64,000 nt of DNA from Azolla caroliniana (lineage: Eukaryota > Polypodiophyta): positions 7,502,001 to 7,566,000 of the forward strand of contig JBHGNT010000017.1 in assembly GCA_043228905.1 (NCBI GenBank). The letters run 5' to 3'. The notes under the pieces were generated by a model, which was not told the DNA's origin, did no database searches, and saw only the letters and a program-made list of their open reading frames with translations. Shown here in pieces: positions 10,288 through 20,379 of the stretch (the first letter of the stretch is position 1; each line of letters starts with the position of its first letter). Both the position numbers and the translations under genes were made by a program.

Positions 10288-11143
10288 TGTCGTGCCTTTC
10301 GGCGTCAGATTGTTGCGTGAGTCGGGTGGGAACCACTGGGGTTTTCGACTAGGAGGAGGAAGAATTTGAGACGAGTCTAGTTATGAATAGATTATTAGAA
10401 AGAGAGATAGAAACTTGTGAATCCCACAAGTATAGTTGTTTTAGTTTATCTTAATCGTAGTAATAAATTGAAATAGTTTAGAATACATTAGAGTAGATTG
10501 AGAAAAGAGATCAAAACTTCTGAATCCCACAAGTATTATATTAATCAATATTTATGTAAGAAAATGAATGTAGATTGAAAGAGAAGGATATAGAAACCTC
10601 GTGAATCCCATGAGTATAGGTTATTTCGTGAATCCCACGAATATAGTTTATTAATTGATGTTTTTTAGAAATATATCCAATTTCCAAATATTCCACACCC
10701 TTATTACATTGTGCTCCCCATCCTTATATAGTAATGAGAGAGTCTTGGCAATCCATGCTTTTTCTCTAATTATGCCCTCCATGCTTTTTCTATCAATAGA
10801 CTATATGCTTTCTCTAACATGCTTTTTCTAAAGTCATGCGTTTTTTTTATCGACTATAGTGTTCATGCACGCTAAATGTGCATGTGTAGCTTTTTCTTTT
10901 ATCATGCATTTTCCTAAAGTTTATCCTAGCATGAGCTTAACTTTCTATGTGGGACATCTAATTTTTGACACTAATGATATGTTAGTGTATTGGTAAGGCT
11001 TCACATTATTAACATAGAGGTACAAGGTTTGAAGCTTGCCCTATGCATGTATGATGTATTTTAACATTTTCTTCTATTTCTTCATATTTATTGAATCGGT
11101 TATTTATACGTTTTTCACGTAGTGTACAAAATACACTACGACA
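10288..11143 (-). repeat. 3' LTR of gag-only element copy 1
   Basis: 856 bp. Ends TGTCGT/ACGACA form a short inverted repeat. It contains the repeated phrase 'gaatcccacaagtata' and a tRNA-like stretch at about 10981-11040. The partner at 18193-18983 lacks a segment of about 60 bp near 10620-10690. Confidence 0.88.
10981..11040 (+). other. tRNA-like A/B-box stretch in LTR
   Basis: TTAGTGTATTGG resembles a tRNA A box and GGTTTGAAGCTTG a diverged B box, about 40 bases apart, as in tRNA genes or SINE heads. It is antisense to the element. A second copy lies at 18821-18880 with a better A box. No complete cloverleaf is claimed. Confidence 0.4.
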
Positions 11144-11427
11144 CTCGCCCCCTCCGAACTCGCACATCGTCCGGTATGTGCCGAAGTTGTCGGTGATTGT
11201 CAGTCTCCTCCGTCCGGTCTCCGCCTGATTGGTTTCTTTGCCAGTCCCGTTGTGGGTTCTGTTCAGTTGCAGGTTGTCGGCTCTGCCCAGTCACTGGTTC
11301 TCGTAATTCTCCTTTACTCGTAGTACCCTTCGTTTCTCTCGCTATGTCGACTTTGTCTCTCCATTTTGAGCATATCCATTGTTTCCACCCGAACCATTCT
11401 CGCCATCCGATCCACCATAGTCTTCGT

Positions 11428-12062
11428 TCACTGTTTGCATGGCCATGGCCGATTGTCACGGCTCCTCGTGCTCCTCTTGAGCACTTCATGTCTTGTGCAT
11501 GTGCCATGCTTCCCACTTTGTCCACTTTTGTCATATAATCTCACGTTAGAGTTGGCAATCTTCATGTTATAGCCCTCCTTTGTCGAGATCTCATCCTTGG
11601 TAACACCCTTCAAATTTGCTTGGCCCACTTGGTCCTTGTCATCCTTTGTAGTGCACCTGCTTGACCTCTTCCTCGTAATCGTCAGCCTTGATCTCTTGGA
11701 CCTCTGGTTGAGTCGGATTAGCTTATTTCCGAATCGGTCTCGTCCAATCGTCTTTTGGTTGAATCGGCTTCCGTTCCGATTTGTATTCAGCCGATTCAGA
11801 CTCGGTTGATCGGTTTTTACCGATTCGGCCCCCTTTCGGGCCGGTTTCGACCAATCGATTTTCGTTCGAATTTGTTTCCTTTTCCTTGTTTTCACCGACC
11901 TCGACCGGTTCGACCTCTGACACTTCTTTCCATTGTCCGCTGTGTAGGTCCTCCGATTGGGCCCCAGGTCACTCCGATTGCACGTCGAATTCTGCCCCTC
12001 ACGTGACACCTTCGTTCCTCCTTTGGCTTGATCGTCCCCTCATCCTAAGCATCTCGTCATGC
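11428..12062 (-). pseudogene. C-terminal region of gag-like protein, copy 1, decayed
   Basis: The minus strand holds a 193-aa basic ORF (11428-12009) and, just upstream, the frame with RCLG, stop, GDDQAKGG and NSTC. It aligns with copy 2, where RCLACGDDKTKGG and NPAC are intact, and both share a TIGRDR(F/S)G block. The function is unknown; the conserved Cys residues suggest a metal-binding knuckle. A stop and frame loss are visible. Confidence 0.6.
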
Positions 12063-12327
12063 TGTCCCTCTCCGTTCCGCGCTTGCCTTCCGTAGGCTCT
12101 ACCCACACGTCGATGCCGACCTCCAAATATGCGCTTGCTCTTAGGTCCTTGTGCGGCTATAATGCACACTTCATTTTTCTCCGTAGTGCTTGCGTCGTAT
12201 TACGCCGTAGTGCATGCGTCGTATTACGCCGTAGTGCATGCTCCATTTTGCGCCATAGCGCGTGCTCCATATTACACGCTTCTCCCGACGCAGACCCGAC
12301 CTCCCCGTTGTCATGCTTTCGTTTAGA

Positions 12328-13156
12328 TCAAAATTTTAGCCGGATCATCTTCCATCCGAACCGGCTTCCAACTTTACCTTCCTCACCAGCATCTCTTGTC
12401 TCTCCGGTCTTATGTTGCTTCTCGGACACAATTGCCGAAGTCTCTAGAACTAGTGGTGGGAAAGTTTTCATACGACCATCCGCCATTGCTTCGTCCATAG
12501 CCACCTCCAATTCTATGTCATCTTTTGTGGCGACCTCCTCAATCAAGTCCGCCTCACACTCTTTATCTCCCTCGATCATGCAAGCATCGATTATGCTTAC
12601 CCCTTTTTCACCCGATGTTTCGGATACTTGTATTCCGAAACCTTCTTCCGTTCTTGAAGTGGTGTTCGCCACTCTCAAGTCATCGACCTTATCCTTGGCC
12701 GTCGTTCTTTCGCAAGACAAGAGGATGCCTTGTTCCACACCCTCTCCCGTGGTACTATTGAATCGGCCTTCGGCCTTCGTATTAGCCACATCATTCATCC
12801 TTAATTGATCATCCCTCATACGCCATGTTGTTGCCGACAATATTCTCGTCTTCCTCTTATCATATCTTTGGCATACTCTTTCGACTTCAGCCCAATCCTC
12901 GGTAAGGACATTTGCACCATCATCATCTTCGAGTTCGATCCCAATGTCCATCCTTTCTTTCCGATCAATCGATCTTACGAACATTAGGACTTTATCCTCC
13001 CCCACCAATCTTTGTTCCCGCTCCGAGAGTTGAGAAAAATGATACTCAAACTCTAGGAATGCTTGTGTTACGCATCGGTGGGTCTTCTCCGATGCCACCC
13101 ATTCGTCGAACTCGCGCCAATCTCGTCCCTTTGGTCTCTCGTAATCATATGCTTCC
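12328..13156 (-). pseudogene. Gag-like ORF of copy 1, 3' part
   Basis: Continuation of the gag-like protein begun at 18154 after removal of the copia at 13157-17844 and one CTTCC: the frame runs on as FEKAILEAYDYERPKGRDW. The region has capsid-like features (EFEYHFSQLSEREQRL, then a DW..VE..C..YDKRK segment). It then becomes acidic and low in complexity and ends with VLETSAIV and IGWKMIRLKF-like sequence. It aligns with copy 2 (59203-59802), for example in SIIDAC versus SIIEAC. No zinc knuckle is present in this part. The split by insertion makes it a pseudogene here. Confidence 0.75.
13152..13156. repeat. Target-site duplication CTTCC (left) of the RT-less copia
   Basis: Exact 5-bp duplication; the partner is at 17845-17849. 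Confidence 0.95.
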
Positions 13157-13597
13157 TGTTGAGATATCAAGCTCAACTAGTTTAATCTAGTTAGTCAACA
13201 CATGTAACTTAGTAGTTACCTAGATCGAATCTAGTTAATGTGTTGACCTTAAGCCTTTAAATAAGACCTTGTACTTAAGTGGGATATTCTAGATCCTCCA
13301 CTCCTTAGTACATTTAATGTAGGACTTACACATAAGTACCTATGTTCTACTCACACATGTGCACCTTTGCACATGGGTTGTATATAAACCTCATTCTGGG
13401 TATTTTTGTATGTTGGTGACACTTTTCAATATAGTCAATCATCCCCCATTTATCTTCGTGTTCAAGTGTAACTTCCTCTCTCTCTCTCTCTTCCTCTCAC
13501 ACACTCTCACGTGCATATCATACTAATCTTCCGTTGCTTAACGTAACCATATAATTAGTCTCTAATTAACCCTAGTTAATTACCTAATTACTTAACA
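13157..13597 (+). repeat. 5' LTR of RT-less copia
   Basis: 441 bp, TGTTGAG...CTTAACA, directly followed by the primer-binding site. Confidence 0.94.
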
Positions 13598-13609
13598 TGG
13601 TATCAGAGT
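13598..13609 (+). other. Primer-binding site (tRNA-iMet) of RT-less copia
   Basis: TGGTATCAGAGT abuts the LTR; the iMet-type copia primer site with one terminal change. Confidence 0.9.
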
Positions 13610-14944
13610 GCGTGGTTTAGGAAATCCACTAAGCCCACTGCTTATTCGTGATTGTGTGTTCGAAATGCCGACGACAAATCCCGGCTATTCGCTATCCGCT
13701 ACCGTAGTGCCGCTACGAAGGACGTGTACGTGACCAAGAGAAGAAAAACAAAACGAAAGACACAACAATCAACATGAACACACAAATGGGAAGCTCACTC
13801 CCTAGCGAAAAGCTAGACCGAAGCAACTATTCATCTTGGGAGTACAAGATGAATCAATACCTTGTCGGCCAAGGGTATTGGAGCTACATTAACGGCGCAC
13901 AAGAAAACAAACCCGAAATCACACACGCCAACTACCCAACGTGGGAGCAAGACGCGAGTTGGGTAATGTATTGCTTGGCAACATGTGTAAACGACCACAT
14001 GCTTAGCCACATTCGTGACGCCAAGACGCCCAAAGAGGCATGGGAAAATCTCAAGAAGGTTTTCGCCGTGGACACATCCGCGCGCAAGCTTCAACTCTGG
14101 CAAGAGTTGAACAACATACGACAAAAAGAAATGTCTGTGACGGACTACACCGCCAAGATCAAGAGCATTTGAGACTCTCTTGGCTCCATCAACGTCAACA
14201 TCGACGAAGATGAGATGGTGCAAGTATGCTTGGGCGACCTTGCACAACGATTCAACCCGTTGAGAACAACAATCTTGGCGAGAGATACCCCTCCCTCGTT
14301 CTTCAACCTCCAATCAATGCTATTGGTCGAAGAAAACCACGTTCAATCAAAGACTAACACATTGGAAGGAAAAATGCTCTTCTCCGATATGGATGGTGCC
14401 CATAGACGAGGTCGAAGCGGAAGAGGTCAATTCGACCTATCCCACGAAGGGAATTCACAATTTCAGCAAGGAAACGGAAGCCATCGAGGAACCTTCACAA
14501 GAAGGCAGGGCTTCCACGCCGAACAAGGTCGGTGAACGACACCACCTATGTGCAACTATTGCGGAAAAATCGGCCATCGCGAAGAGGAGTGCTGAAAAAG
14601 ACGAAGCGAGTCGGCTTCAACAAGCCGGCAACTCACAAATTACACTGCGAACGCGGAATACGCGGACTACAGCGGACTCTTCGTGATGAGGCATAGAGCG
14701 AACTCTATGATGGCCTCCAATCCCGCAAACTCCGCAAGCACCTCCAACTCTGAACACGCGTGGTTCGTAGACTCCGGTGCCTCGCACCACATGACGTCGC
14801 ACCAAGAGTAGTTTCGCGACTTGCGAACGCCGGATCGACCCGGCTACATAGAGACCGGAGACGACACTCTGCATCCCATTCGGCACATTGGCGATGTCCC
14901 ATTTGGGAAAGAAGGCGAGCAAACCTGCATCAAGAATGTCTTGC

Positions 14945-14948
14945 ACGT
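14945..14948. repeat. Target-site duplication ACGT (left) of solo LTR
   Basis: Partner ACGT at 15666-15669. Joining the flanks restores the copia codons for LHVPTITK. Confidence 0.9.
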
Positions 14949-15665
14949 TGTCATGAAGAAAACCGCCCACAAGAGGAATCGGAGGAACAAGGCGTGGGAA
15001 ACGGCTCTACACACACACGCGCGCCAAGAAGTACCTAAGGACGAAGTAGGTACATACGAGGATCCTAGGTGGGTAGATTCGGTTGGTATGCAGTTAATGC
15101 CAAACGGCCTCTTGACGGGCTATAAAAGGAAGAGGAAGAATAGAAGTGGGGTATCTCCCGCGGAGAGGACGAAGTGCTGCCGAACCGATTTTGGAGCTTC
15201 TCTCTCACTCCTGCTCTCTCTGTCTTCTGCTCCATCGCGTACCTGTGCAGGTTTCGAGGAGGCTTGCGCTGTTCCGTGGAACGCCCCGAGTGCGTCCTGC
15301 AGCACCTCCGACCTGTTTTCCCTTTTTGTGCGTCGCGACATACAGGGGTCGGCAGCTGTTCGCCGCCCTGTTCGTTTTCGTTAGTATCTATTTTGTGCCC
15401 CACCGTGGGTTGTAATACTTTAGTCTGTTATTTTCTTGCATTCATAAGCGCATATCTCTCGTTGTTGCGTCCATCTGCGTCGGCGTTTATTTGTGATCTC
15501 TGTTTGTTGGGCCGTGTCCCTGTGCAATCGTCGGTTCTGCGCAATCGGATCTTCGGTTCTGTGTAATCGGGTCTCTCTCTCTTACTCCTCTCTCTCTTGC
15601 TCTTCGGTTCGAGACCCCCGTGGTCCCTCCTCCTTTCTACACGCAAGGGCGTAGCAACCCCGACA
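14949..15665 (+). repeat. Solo LTR of the gag-only family (717 bp)
   Basis: TGTCATGAAGAAAACC...ACCCCGACA, flanked by ACGT on both sides. Its last 60 bases (GAGACCCCCGTGGTCCC...CTACACG) match the LTR end of the gag-only element at 56157-60932 read in sense. A TATA box (TATAAAAGG) is at 15121. No internal sequence remains, as expected after LTR-LTR recombination. Confidence 0.85.
15121..15128 (+). promoter_or_regulatory. TATA box in solo LTR
   Basis: TATAAAAG followed by a GC-richer leader, in the middle of the solo LTR, consistent with a retrotransposon U3 promoter. Confidence 0.6.
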
Positions 15666-17390
15666 ACGTGCCCACAATAACAAAGAATTTGGTCTCAGTC
15701 GGCCAAATCGTGGAGCAAGGCATGCAAGTCTGCTTCAACAATGAAGGTTGCTTCATCAAGAAAGACGGCCGACTCATAGCCAAGGGACGGAGAGATGGTC
15801 GCTTGTTCATCCTCGACTCGAACGAGGTAAAATCGGCTATGTACGCTAAAGCTCTCAAGACTGAGACAAACATCGAGTTGTGGCACAAGCGAATCGGCCA
15901 CATAAACCTCCAATGACTTCGCGGAATGCAATCAAAGGGAGTCGTACTCAAACTTCCGGCCTTCGAATCAAAACGAGTTGACCGAGTGTGCGAAGCATGC
16001 CAACTCGGCAAACAATATCGACTCCCATTCCCGAAGGAGAGCTCTGCAAGCAAAGGCCTCCTTGACATAATCCACTCGGACGTATGGGGACCGGCTCAAA
16101 CGCCGACGCTCGATGGATGCCGCTACTACGTCACATTCATCGACGACCACTCGCGCTACGCGTGGATATACCCGATGAAGAAGAAGAGCGAAGTGTTGTC
16201 TCACTTTCAAAGGCTCAAACACCAAGTGTAGAAAGAAACCAGTCGGCACATTCGATGCCTACGATCGGACGGAGGAAATGAGTACTTCTCTGACGAGTTC
16301 ACCTCCTACCTCCAAGGTGAAGGCATTCATAGAGAATTCTCATGCCGACACACTCCCCAAAAAAATGGAGTCGCTGAAAGGAAGAATCGGCAAATACTTA
16401 AGGTAGCACGCGCCATGATGCATGAGAAGCAGATGCCAAATTTCTATTGGGCCGAAGCGGCATCCACGGCCCTCTATCTCATGAATCGGTGCACCACCAA
16501 TGGATTCCACGAGCTAACTCCATATGAGCTCCTCGTCGGAAGGAAGCACATCCTCTCGCACCTCAAGGTGTTTGGAAGCATTGCGAATGTACGCATCCCG
16601 AACGAAAGTCGAGAGAAGCCCAACGTGAAGTCAGAAGAATGTATCCTCATAGGATACTTGTCCAAGAAAAAGGCGTACAAGTGCTTCAACCCTTCGACCT
16701 GAGCGGTGCGGATAAGTCGCGATGTCGTTTTCGACGAATCGGCATCTTGGTATAAGCTCGATGCGACTCCATCTGACCCAATCGAGGAAGAGTTGAACGC
16801 CAACTCGGACGATGAAACTCAGCCAAGTCCTCCACCGAAGGACATTCCAAGCTCTACCGAGCTAATTGGCCCACAAGAGCCTCCACGCGATGAAAACACG
16901 TCGCGGCCAAGTCCGACATCGGACAAAGGCAAAGGTAAGATGCCCAAATACGAAGTCGAGGTCCACCCCGACGACTGTGATTCGAATGATTCAGCTCGCT
17001 CACTAGACAGTGAGTTTGGTGTACCCATCATGAGGACACCCGGAGTAAAGAGGGTGCTCACATCGACAAACAAGAAACTCCACCGCTCATCACAAGCGAA
17101 GACCCAAGTCACTCGTTACGCCTACAACGAGTATATGGCCCATCACTATGCCCTCGCGATGAAGGTAGTGGCCGAACAAGAGCCCGAGGATCCAAGCCTT
17201 CGTCACAAGCTTGAGGGGGAGAATAAGCCGCGAAGAGCCGCGCAAAAAAGCCGTAGAGAGCCGCGCAACGAGGCCGCGAAGACGCGGAGAGCCACGCAAC
17301 GAAGCCACGAAGCCGCGAGGAAAGTCGCAAGCCGCACCGATGCCGACGAAGCCAAAGGAAGCTAAACCGGATGTTGGACGCCTCACACTT

Positions 17391-17405
17391 GAGCTTGAGG
17401 GGGCG
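17391..17405 (+). other. Polypurine tract of RT-less copia
   Basis: GAGCTTGAGGGGGCG immediately before the 3' LTR. Confidence 0.8.
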
Positions 17406-17844
17406 TGTTGAGATATCAAGCTCAACTAGTTTAATCTAGTTAGTCAACACATGTAACTTAGTAGTTACCTAGATCGAATCTAGTTAATGTGTTGACCTTA
17501 AGCCTTTAAATAGGACCTTGTACTTAAGTGGGATATTCTAGATCCTCCACTCCTTAGTACAATTAATGTAGGACTTACACATAAGTACCTATGTTCTACC
17601 CACACATGTGCACCTTTGCACATGGGTTGTATATATACCTCATTATGGGTATTTTTGTATGTTGATGACACTTTTCAATATAGTCAATCATCCCCCATTT
17701 ATCTTCGTGTTCAAGTGTAACTTCCTCTCTCTCTCTCTTCCTCTCACACACCCTCACGTGCATATCATACTAATCTTCTGTTGCTTAACGTAACCATATA
17801 ATTAGTCTCTAATTAACCCTAGTTAATGATCTAATTACTTAACA
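17406..17844 (+). repeat. 3' LTR of RT-less copia
   Basis: 439 bp, TGTTGAG...CTTAACA, then CTTCC at 17845-17849. Confidence 0.94.
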
Positions 17845-18154
17845 CTTCCAATATAGCTTTCTCAAAGGAGACCCACATTGGTTTTTGTTGTCGTATATCG
17901 TAGATGCTCTCTTGGAAGTCGTCTATGGCCACCCGACTGAAGGATATCACTTGCAAACCTTTTGGTATCCCACATTGCACCATCTCCGCCTTGTATTCAC
18001 ATAGATAGTGTGACGCATTCTTTCCGTTGAATTGTTCATTTCGTTGTACGAGCCGTTTTACTGCCGTCGTCATGTCTGACATCGCTCGTTGTTCTTGTAG
18101 CATCCGCTCGAGCATCATCATCATCATTTTCATCGCCTCTTTTTGATTCTCCAT
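17845..18154 (-). pseudogene. Gag-like ORF of copy 1, 5' part
   Basis: The frame begins MENQKEAMKMMMMM just inside the primer-binding site, contains a coiled-coil-like Met/Gln-rich stretch, then QFNGKNASHYLCEY and WVSFEKAILE. It aligns with QFNGDDVPRFLEAY and LWESF of copy 2 (59812-60132). The QFNG and W.SF pattern is like the start of retrotransposon gag capsid domains. The frame opens further upstream into the LTR, but translation from there is unlikely. It is split from its 3' part by the copia insertion. Confidence 0.75.
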
Positions 18155-18170
18155 CTCCTTGCCACCTGTC

Positions 18171-18188
18171 TTCACGTCAGGTTCACCA
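18171..18188 (-). other. Primer-binding site matching tRNA-Trp, copy 1
   Basis: Minus strand TGGTGAACCTGACGTGAA lies four bases inside the 5' LTR. It is complementary to the 3' end of plant cytosolic tRNA-Trp as I recall it (…CGTCGGGTTCACCA) with one mismatch. Copy 2 has the same site at the same distance with a different single mismatch. Confidence 0.75.
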
Positions 18189-18192
18189 CTTG

Positions 18193-18983
18193 TGTCGTGC
18201 CTTTCGGCGTCAGATCGTTGTGTGAGTCGGGTGGGAACCATTGGGGTTTTCGACTAGGAGGAGGAAGAATTTGAGACGAGTCTAGTTATGAATAGATTAT
18301 TAGAAAGAGAGATAGAAACTTGTGAATCCCACAAGTATAGTTGTTTTAGTTTATCTTAATCGTAGTAATAAATTGAAATAGTTTAGAATACATTAGAGTA
18401 GATTGAGAAAAGAGATCAAAACTTCTGAATCCCATAAGTATTATATTAATCAATATTTATGTAAGAATATGAATGTAGATTGAAAGAGAAGGATATAGAA
18501 ACCTCGTGAATCCCATGACTATAGTTTCCACACCCTTATTACATTGTGCTCCCCTTCCTTATATAGTGATGAGAGAGTCTTGGCAATCCATGCTTTTTCT
18601 CTAATTATGCCCTCCATGCTTTTTCTATCAATAGACTATATGCTTTCTCTAACATGCTTTTTCTAAAGTCATGCGTTTTTTTTTATCAACTATAGTGTTC
18701 ATGCACGCTAAATGTGCATGTGTAGCTTTTTCTTTTATCATGCGTTTTCCTAAAGTTTATCCTAGCATGAACTTACCTTTCTATGTGAGACATCTATCAA
18801 TTTTTTATACTAATGATATGTTAGTGTAATGGTAAGGCTTCACATTATTAACATGGAGGTATAAGGTTTGAATCTTGCCCTATGCATGTATGATGTATTT
18901 TAACATTTTCATCTATTTCTTTATATTTATTCAATCGGTTATTTTATACGTTTTTCACCTACTGTACAAAATATACTACGACA
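18193..18983 (-). repeat. 5' LTR of gag-only element copy 1
   Basis: 791 bp, TGTCGTGCC...TACGACA, followed by ACGT. Carries the second tRNA-like stretch at 18821-18880. Confidence 0.88.
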
Positions 18984-19425
18984 ACGTAATATGCACTGAT
19001 ATATCCGACATGTGTGTATGTATGTATATATGTAAGTATTGTAGTTTGTATGGCCCCATATAACCTATAGATATATATATATATATGGCGATATGTGGAA
19101 TATGTATGTATGTATAGATAATGTAATGCATCAGATTCTATGTATGTATATGTGTAATGTATGTAAATTTGTATATTGTGTAATATGTATGGATTATATG
19201 ATATGTAATTGTAATTTTTTATGTGTATGTGTATATATAATGTGTAATTTATTTATGTATGTATATTTTTTGTGTTTGGTATGTATATTTTTATGTGCAT
19301 AATAATATATGTGTGCAATAAATAATATACAAAATATGTTTATAAGCATGTGTATGTGTATATGTAATATGTACTTTTTATCCATGTATTATTGTGTGTC
19401 AATACATATGGCTTTTTTTTTGTTT
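18984..19425. repeat. TATG/TGTA-rich microsatellite
   Basis: Continuation of the tract that ends at 10287; imperfect TATG, TGTA and TA repeats without coding signal. Confidence 0.8.
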
Positions 19426-19429
19426 CTTT

Positions 19430-19735
19430 TTCCAAAATCATTTCCTTCATTAGTATTAAGAAAAAATGTTGAAAGGCTACACAATGTACAATTAGAGAGT
19501 ATTATATACAAAAAGGATGTTCAGGGGAAGGGCCAAGGGTGATGATATTTCTAGATTGGTCCATGAGAGGAGACCGTGAATAGAGGCAACTTCCTCCATA
19601 ACTGCAGTAATGTTTTCCTTTCCTTAAGAACAACCTCCGAAGAGCCCGACATATTGTCATATTGCCCACGCACTACCGCCAATAAGCTCTCTCATCATTC
19701 TGGCAATATATCTGAGAGAAGGGGAATTCTATTAT
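19430..19735 (-). pseudogene. LINE 3'-end relic (inverted copy)
   Basis: The reverse complement aligns with 33360-33690, for example in GGCGGTAGTGCGTGGGCAAT and CACGGTCTCCTCT. It encodes the last residues of a LINE ORF2 (ISLAVVCGQYDN-like) and its 3' UTR. No start or complete domain is present. Confidence 0.7.
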
Positions 19736-19739
19736 TATA

Positions 19740-19975
19740 ATATGTATGTAGCATATATGCATTTACATATATGTATTTATGTATGTGTATGTATGTATTT
19801 ACATATCATAATATATATTTGTACATATATTCATGTTTAGTCAGTATGCATGTATACATGGGTGTAATGTATCTATATACATATTCATGGATGTAATGTT
19901 TAAATGTAGGTATATATGCAATAATGCATGTGTATGTATGTATGTATGTATGTATGTATGTATGTATGTATGCTA
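19740..19975. repeat. (TATG)n microsatellite
   Basis: TATG-rich, with a pure run of about ten TATG units ending at 19971. Confidence 0.9.
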
Positions 19976-20379
19976 CTTCAACTTTGATTATTGTTTGCAC
20001 AATATGTTGTTACCATCTCATTGGAATATCTAATATTTCATGGGCTTATGTAATTTTTTCCTCCACCATAATTGATAATACCCTTATGTAAATATATTTT
20101 TTATGTATTTATCAATACTCTTATATATACATTCTGTATCTCAATGATTAATTTAAACCCCTTTTGATGAACTCACATGCTATTATACAAGTTTTAACAG
20201 TGAAGCCCAGGATAAATGCATAGAATATTATACATAATTGTTGGATGTACAAGTGTGTAAAGAGTACATAAGTTTTAAGGAGTATAGTAAAAAATCATGT
20301 ATCACATGATGTTTCACAATCATTAGATGTTGATGCTTCAGAGGATGAGGTGGAACACATCATATCATATCCTAGGTTA
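19976..20379. other. Intergenic, no feature seen
   Basis: AT-rich sequence without an ORF, repeat or RNA signal that I can support. Confidence 0.5.

Larger units (their letters stand above)
13774..17365 (+). pseudogene. Gag-PR-IN polyprotein of RT-less copia
   Basis: Gag starts at 13774 (MNTQMGSSLPSEKLDRSNY) and hits a TGA near 14170. A CCHC knuckle (CNYCGKIGHREEEC) is at about 14551-14592, followed by a TGA. Protease VDSGASHHM is near 14768. A solo LTR interrupts the frame after KNVLHV. It resumes at 15666 with PTITKNLVSVG, then the HKRIGH and CEACQLGKQ zinc region, HSDVWGP, FIDDHSRYAW, the DGG region and NGVAERKNR of the integrase, with single stops near 15915, 16229 and 16701. The segment ends in AYNEYMAHHYALAMK, which normally precedes RT. 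It is then followed by about 45 basic, repetitive codons (RREPRNEAA...) and a stop. RT and RNase H are absent. Confidence 0.85.
13157..17844 (+). mobile_element. Copia element lacking RT and RNase H
   Basis: LTRs 13157-13597 (441 bp) and 17406-17844 (439 bp) start TGTTGAGATATC and end ACTTAACA. Exact CTTCC duplication, iMet primer site at 13598, polypurine tract at 17391-17405. LTRs differ at roughly eleven positions plus a 2-bp CT indel, so it is older than the intact copia. Internal coding holds gag, protease and integrase but stops at the linker before RT. It is inserted in the gag-like ORF of the surrounding element and itself hosts a solo LTR (14949-15665). Confidence 0.93.
10288..18983 (-). 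mobile_element. Gag-only LTR element (copy 1), disrupted by nested insertions
   Basis: Outer element with LTRs at 10288-11143 and 18193-18983 (TGTCGTGCC...ACTACGACA). Flanks are ACAT (10284-10287) and ACGT (18984-18987), an imperfect 4-bp duplication. Without the nested copia it is about 4.0 kb. Minus-strand order is LTR, primer site matching tRNA-Trp, gag-like ORF (17845-18154 joined to 12328-13156), basic decayed region (11428-12062), polypurine tract (CGGAGGGGGCGAG, about 11144-11156), LTR. No protease, RT, RNase H or integrase is detectable, so it must have moved in trans. Copy 2 at 56157-60932 has the same plan. It is comparable to described TR-GAG elements. Confidence 0.85.

Noticed and set aside
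9996-10369. Several 65-104-aa Cys/Tyr/Val-rich ORFs
   Set aside because: Products of TATG/TGTA microsatellite translation.
18820-18885. Functional tRNA gene
   Set aside because: A and B boxes are recognisable, but no acceptor stem or complete cloverleaf can be drawn; kept only as a tRNA-like stretch.
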